From Nageia nagi (taxonomy: Eukaryota; Pinophyta): a DNA stretch of 64,000 bases. The stretch spans positions 111,104,001 through 111,168,000 of the forward strand of contig JBITNC010000001.1 in NCBI GenBank assembly GCA_050084985.1, read 5' to 3'. The translations under genes were made by a program, and so were the position numbers. Numbering within the stretch: the stretch's first letter is position 1; each line of letters begins with the position of its first letter. Shown in pieces: positions 59,191-64,000 of this stretch. Under the pieces are notes generated by a model. That model saw only the letters and a list, made by a program, of their open reading frames with translations. It was not told where the DNA came from and made no database searches.

Positions 59191-59810
59191 GTCTTTATTT
59201 ATCCATATAGTTTTTAAGCTTACCTTTTCACCATGAGCATATTTATGGTAATCTTCTCATCTTGTTGAACTGCATAGATCACTAATCACCATAATTGCTA
59301 AGTGTAATAGAGTAAATTATAGCATATGAGGCTCACTCTATCAATTGGAGATCAAAGCTTCATTTTCTTCGATTGCTTGTGATAACTCAAAGCATTCTTC
59401 AAATTCTTGTACACATTTTATGAGGAAAAAATATATCCTTTCCCTTGATATGAACTTATCTTAGAAGTATCAGGTAACACCGACCATGCACTCAAATTAT
59501 TTTTTAATCATAATTTTAACCAAAAAGAAATAACCTAACAAAAATACAGCTTATCACTTCATAACATTTAATATTAAAAATATATAAATCATAATTAAAA
59601 TAAACTCCCTATAAAATAATAATTTTTTTCTTCAAATAATATATTTCATTTACTATATTTTTTTACTTATTTAATACTAAAAATAATCTTATTTTAAATA
59701 CCAAACTCCAACTATATAAAGTTGGATGCTTGTGGATCCCCATTAACATTCTCTATTTCAACAAATTCAATGTTGTTCTTCATTCTCCATAAGGGTCCTA
59801 TCCATTAAAC
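59191..59810 (+). other. AT-rich DNA with a TATA-like site before Copia-D
   Basis: No gene is recognised. CTATATAAAG (59713-59722) lies within the small inverted repeat TCCAAC...GTTGGA, about 90 bp before the Copia-D LTR. It could be a host promoter cut off by the insertion, but no coding exon is seen. Confidence 0.4.
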
Positions 59811-60299
59811 TGAAGGAATTAGTTCTACACTAATCTTCAAGGTCCAAGACTATAGGAAACTTAATCATTCAACATCTACAAGCTAATAACATCATTCACA
59901 CAAGATAACACCAATATAAGTGGTTCCTCCCTCCTTGGAAGTACATCCACAACTAGATCTCAATTCTCAAACTATGCACCCTCTTACTACAGTTCCTTTC
60001 TCTCCTACACAAACTAGTAGAGTAATCTTACTCAAAATCTAAGTGATATTATAAGAGGAGAAGCCCTTTATTTATAGCATGAGAGCACCTCCCTAACCTC
60101 CCTTTAACCCAAGGGTAAGGTTAGGGTTACAATAAATATATTACCTAACTTTAACCTACCAACTAACCACATGGTAAGGTCAAAGTTTACATAATAAAGA
60201 ATTCAATTAATCTCTTAAGGTATCTAAATATCCTTTAAGTGATTAATTGAATTTATAAGAAGTTTAGATATTCACAATATTTCATTACAAATTCTAACA
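59811..60299 (-). repeat. Copia-D 3' LTR (489 bp)
   Basis: On the minus strand it begins TGTTAGAATTTGTAATG and ends AATTCCTTCA. A TATAAATA box lies at 60069-60076 (minus). GAGGAACCACTT near 59920 is shared with the LTRs of Copia-A and -B. Confidence 0.9.
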
Positions 60300-60312
60300 C
60301 TCCCCCTTAATG
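60300..60312 (-). other. Copia-D polypurine tract
   Basis: CATTAAGGGGGAG on the minus strand abuts the LTR, as in Copia-A. Confidence 0.87.
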
Positions 60313-61048
60313 CAATATTGGGATAGAGCATAGAAGAGAGAAGAGAGAGAGTAAAAGAGAGTTCTCCTCCATAGAGATACAAGTGGAGATGAGAACATTT
60401 ACATATTTGAGAATCTTTTTGAGAACTAGTTTGAGACTCACTACATTACCATTTGACAAAATGGTTTACAATACAATCATTAACCACAACTTGTTTCACT
60501 GTACATAGTAGTCGATCAACTTTAAGTTGACATGTGAGTCTCCATGAGCTTGCTTACACAAGGTGAGTAACCTGCATTTCTGAAGAAGATTTTGCATGCT
60601 ATAAGCAACTCATGAACAAAATCAGTTAGATGCATCATATATTTATTTTATTAATAAGAGAATCAAATAATGTCATCTTATAAATAACTTATCAATGGTG
60701 CACTATAAGTCATCACGGAGATGCCAAGCCATCACTCATAGTCACCTGTTGTATATAGACATGTGTTGATTATTAATAGAGCATAACATATAGACGACTG
60801 TACAATACCTAAAGACATATACCAGATCTTCTCATATGAATACTTAAACAATGAAACTGATTGATCAATTATATGCTCAAAAAATTGTACAAGTTTCTCA
60901 CGTAGAGCAAACTTACCACATAGGTATAAAATGTATAAGAAGTTCCTCACACAGAGCGAACTTACCATAGAGGTATATCATAATCAACACTATATAACAA
61001 CAAAAAAAAGGGCCTCTTAGAGGTGAAGTTGTCATCACTAACAAAAGT
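60313..61048 (-). other. Copia-D post-pol non-coding region
   Basis: Matches 9336-10117 in order. A short direct repeat with GAGCRAACTTACCAYAKAGGTAT occurs at 60904 and 60955. The minus frame 60732-60968 has no domain and covers this repeat. Confidence 0.7.
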
Positions 61049-61720
61049 TCAAACTTCACTCCCCCTTGAGGGCAACTTCACTAACCTGAGAGAATACCTA
61101 AGCTTGTTGAACTGAGCTTTAGGAAGGGGCTTGGTGAATAAATTAGCAGAGTTTATAGTAGATGGATAATACTCCAAGTGTATGATGTCATCTAGAACCT
61201 TCTCCCTGATAAAATGGGCTTGGATTTCCACATGTTTGGTTCTCTGATGGAACACAGGATTCTTAGCCAAAGAGATAGCCGATTGATTATCTGAAGAAAT
61301 AAGAGATGGGCCATTTTGCTCATACCCAATTTCATTCAAAAGATGCCTTAGCCAAATAGCTTCCTGGGTGGCAACAGATATAGCTCGATATTCAGCTTCG
61401 GTGGTAGAAAGAGTCACAATAGGTTACTTCTTAGAAGCTCAAGAGATAGCACTTGAACCAATGTTGAACACATATGTAGAGGTTGATTTTCTATCATCTC
61501 TATCTCCCCCATAATCAGAATTTGAGAACCCGAAGAGAACAATCAAAGGCACTTTAGAATACTTAAGAGCAAGATCCTTTATCCCTACCACATACCTCAA
61601 GATTTGCTTAACAGCATTGAGGTGCTCAACATATGGTTTTTGCATGAATCGTGCCATCAGATTCACTGCAAAGGCAATATCAGGTCGAGAGATAGTCAAA
61701 TACAGAAGACTACCGATCAA
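61049..61720 (-). pseudogene. Copia-D RNase H
   Basis: Two long open parts (61049-61417 and 61439-61720) are separated by two point stops: Trp to TGA in AISWAS and Gln to TAA in SKKQP. Blocks: FAVNLMARFMQKPYVEHLNA, VGIKDLALKYSKVPL, YGGDRDDRKSTSTYVFNI, LSTTEAEYRAISVATQEAIW, and SAISLAKNPVFHQRTKHVEI. Ends with LVKLPSRGSEV. Otherwise complete, so this copy decayed late. Confidence 0.9.
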
Positions 61721-62510
61721 TTACCTATAAGCTGTAGCATCAGCCAACTGAGAATCTAAGCTCAAAGATACAACGATTCTAGGAGAAATAGGTATTGCAG
61801 CATATCTACACTCCTCCATTCCAAACTTTTGCAAGATGTTTGATATATACTTAGATTGAATAAGATAAGTACAATCTTTATGTTGGTATACTTGCATCCC
61901 AAGATAGTAATGCAATAGACCTAGATTAGTCATTTCAAATGTTGCCTTCAATTTAGATATACACTCTTGGATTATTTCAATATTATTATCAGTTATAAGA
62001 AAATCATCCACATAAAGGAGAATTAAGACCACATCTTTTCCTTAATTGAGTACATAAAGATCTGAGTTAAAGAAGCACTTGGAAAAACCAATATCTGCAA
62101 AGAATCCTAAAATTTTCTTGTACCATGCTCTAGGTGCTTGCTTAAGTCCATACAAAGACTTCTTTAGCTTGCACATAAAAGACTCTTTACCTTCTAGAAT
62201 AAATCCTTTTGGTTGATTCATGTAGATTTCTACATCCAAGTCACCATTGAGAAATGCACTCTTGACATCAAGTTGAAAAACTTTCCATCCTTGAGCTGCA
62301 GAAAGAGCAAGGATTATCCTAACAGTAGGCATCTTGGCCACAGGACCAAAGGTTTCCTCATAATCAATACCATATTTCTGAGTGAATCCTTTGGCCACTA
62401 ACCTTGCTTTGTATTTTTAAATTTCTCCATCAGAATTGTACTTGACCTTGTATATCCATTTATTTTCAATCACATTTTTCTCATTGGAATAAGGAACCAA
62501 ATTCTAAGTT
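61721..62510 (-). pseudogene. Copia-D reverse transcriptase
   Basis: 62042-62398 holds the fingers and palm (GIDYEETFGPVAKMPTVRII, WKVFQLDVKSAFLNGDLDVE, KSLYGLKQAPRAWYKKIL). 61721-62032 holds VLILLYVDDFLIT and MTNLGLLHYYLGMQVYQH. Stops: Gln to TAA after YVLN, Gln to TAA after ATAYR, and a Glu-to-TAA before KYKAR (62416). The catalytic YVDD is intact. Confidence 0.92.
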
Positions 62511-63112
62511 TCATTTTTCATGAACGCCTCATACTCAACTTTCATAGCTTCCATCCAACACTCTTGCTTGGAAGCTTCTTTGAAGGTTGATGGCTCATTC
62601 GTATTATCAATTTTGGCAAATAAAGATTTATTCAAGTTCATACTCCTTGTAATTCTCTGAGCTGGAGAATTTTGCTCTTGTGGTGACTTCTTTACATTAT
62701 CATCCAACCAATTAGGTGCAAGCGAAGAATCATCTAAATCAGACACCTCAGCATGAGAAGTTGTATCCTTAGAAAGTTCATTGAACTTGACATCCCTAGA
62801 AATAAAGATTATTTTATGGGATGAAGTGTAGAACCTGTAACCTCTATGCTAATTATCATACCCCACAAATATGCATTTTTCTGATATTTTATCCAACTTC
62901 TTTATTTTCTCTGAGGTAATGAAGGCAAATGCATCACAACCAAAGACCTTAAAGTGTGAGATGTTAGATTTCTTTCTTATCCATGCTTCATACAGAGTTT
63001 TACCTTCAACTGCTTTAGTAGGACACCTATTTAGGTTGTGAATAGCAATGTGAATAGCTTCACCCCATAAGAAACTAGGAAGGTTACCTAACATGCACCT
63101 TGCCATTTTCAT
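62504..63112 (-). pseudogene. Copia-D integrase C-terminus and linker to RT
   Basis: 62849-63112: MARCMLGNLPSFLWGEAIHI, NRCPTKAVEGKTLYEAWIRK, FKVFGCDAFAFI and KISEKCIFVGYDN, followed by a Gln-to-TAG stop. 62504-62746: the linker SLAPNWLDDNVKKSPQEQNS, RITRSMNLNKSLFAKIDN and the RT start. Matches the end of integrase in the Copia-A and -B remnants. Confidence 0.9.
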
Positions 63113-63719
63113 AATGATTCGATTCTTCCTTTCAGCAACTCCATTTTGTTGAGGGGTGTAAGGGATTGTGAATTACCGCTTGATTCCATGTTTAACACAA
63201 TAGTCGTTAAACTCATTGCTATTACTCACCCCCATTATCAGATCTCAGCATTTTGATCTTAAAATCAGTTTGATTTTCAATAAAAGCCTTGAAGTCTTTA
63301 AATCTGTCAAAAGTTTGATCCTTGTGCTCAAGTAGATAACCAAATGTCATCCTGCTGAAGTCATCAATGAAGGTCAGAACATAAGAAGCTCTACCTAGAG
63401 ACTTAGTCTGAAATGAACCCATCAAATCTGAATGCACAAGCTGAAGAGGACAAGTAGCCTGAGTTGCCTTATCTTTTTCAAACTTTTTCCTATTCATCTT
63501 TCCTAGAATGCACCTTTCATAAAGACCAATTATGGGTGAAATATTAGGTAAACCTTTCACAAGTTCTTGATTTTTCATATCTTGAATACTCTTGTGGTTA
63601 AGGTGCCCTAATCGTTGATGCCAAAGATTACCCTTTGAATAAACATTTGTAGCAAAACACATCTTTGAAGGAACTTGATCCATAATATAAAGGTCATCTT
63701 TTACTGATCCTTTCATCAA
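63113..63719 (-). pseudogene. Copia-D GAG-pre-integrase and integrase core
   Basis: 63222-63719 reads LWHQRLGHLNHKSIQDMKNQ, LYERCILGKMNR (one zinc-ligand Cys is Tyr), LQLVHSDLMGSFQTKSLG, ASYVLTFIDDFSRMTFGYLL and LRSDNGGE. The first two catalytic Asp motifs (HSDLMG and SDNGG) are intact. One base is missing right after GGE (near 63222), a frameshift, and a Gln-to-TAA follows KR near 63180. Confidence 0.92.
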
Positions 63720-64000
63720 GGTGGTAAGTCCTTTCTTAACACACTAGAAATGTGAGGTAAACTCAAATGAGTATCCTTTCCTTATAATCTGAATTATAGA
63801 GATAAGATTCATCCTTAGTTTAGGCACATAAAAGACATTATCAAGAACCTTTCCATGAATCTTCACACTCCCTATTCCTTGAACATCAAAGATTGAATTA
63901 TCACCTATCACAACTATATCCTTCTTGTACTTATGAAAGTTTTCAAATTTATCCTTTTCATAACACATGTGATTAGTGCATCCTGAATCAACAATCCAAT
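63720..64000 (-). pseudogene. Copia-D protease, partial at window edge
   Basis: From the edge inward the minus strand reads W-I-V-D-S-G-C-T-N-H-M-C-Y-E-K, with the Asp-Ser-Gly active site intact, then VVIGDNSIFDVQGIGSVKIH, VLDNVFYVPKLRMNLISIIQ and SFEFTSHF. A Trp-to-TAG stop at about 63746 separates it from the GAG-pre-integrase block. The N-terminal part is outside the window. Confidence 0.9.

Larger units (their letters stand above)
59811..64000 (-). mobile_element. Copia-D: Ty1/Copia retrotransposon, runs off the right edge
   Basis: 3' LTR at 59811-60299, polypurine tract, then RNase H, RT, integrase, GAG-pre-integrase and the protease start on the minus strand. The same family as Copia-A and -B but better preserved. 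TAAAC (59806-59810) is the left half of the presumed target duplication. Gag, leader and 5' LTR lie outside the window. Confidence 0.92.

Overview
The window is a stretch of a large, AT-rich plant nuclear genome. One intact-looking host gene sits in a mosaic of old, nested LTR retrotransposons. The evidence for a plant is the set of plant Ty1/Copia and Ty3/Gypsy (Tat-type with two RNase H domains) polyproteins, primer sites for initiator-Met tRNA, a tRNA-derived SINE, a tiny SMART/TRIM element, and a split gene for the proteasome assembly factor UMP1 with plant-style GT-AG introns. Long introns and heavily decayed repeats would suit a gymnosperm, but the species cannot be fixed from sequence alone.

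Layout. 1-10519: Copia-A (+), complete from LTR to LTR with a matching 5-bp target duplication; an unclassified 1.85-kb repeat (R1.85) sits inside its leader. 10520-14334: a Tat-type LTR (-) and a Tat-like 3' fragment (+). 14335-24930: Copia-C (-), cut in two within its integrase by a whole Tat element (Tat-1, -, 15148-23772) and lacking reverse transcriptase. 24940-38353: the 3' half of a second Tat element (Tat-2, +), itself interrupted by Copia-B (+, 28702-37218). 38354-40194: a second copy of R1.85.

41286-45856: UMP1 (+), four coding exons giving 141 residues, with a SINE in intron 1. 45857-50905: low-information intergenic DNA. 51119-57547: a Gypsy element (-) whose gag is interrupted by a 269-bp SMART element. 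57548-59810: unresolved DNA with LTR-like signals. 59811-64000: Copia-D (-), the best-preserved element, running off the right edge.

How the parts relate. Copia-A, -B and -D belong to one family: same LTR ends, same primer site in A and B, near-identical pol. They differ in degree of decay. Nesting gives relative ages: Tat-2 is older than Copia-B, Copia-C older than Tat-1, Gypsy-G older than the SMART element. None of the retroelement polyproteins is open throughout, so none looks able to move by itself. UMP1 is the only feature with a plausible host function. I found no clear new biological system. The most unusual items are the complete SMART element, the unclassified R1.85 family, and the degenerate extra reading frames in the Tat-like elements.
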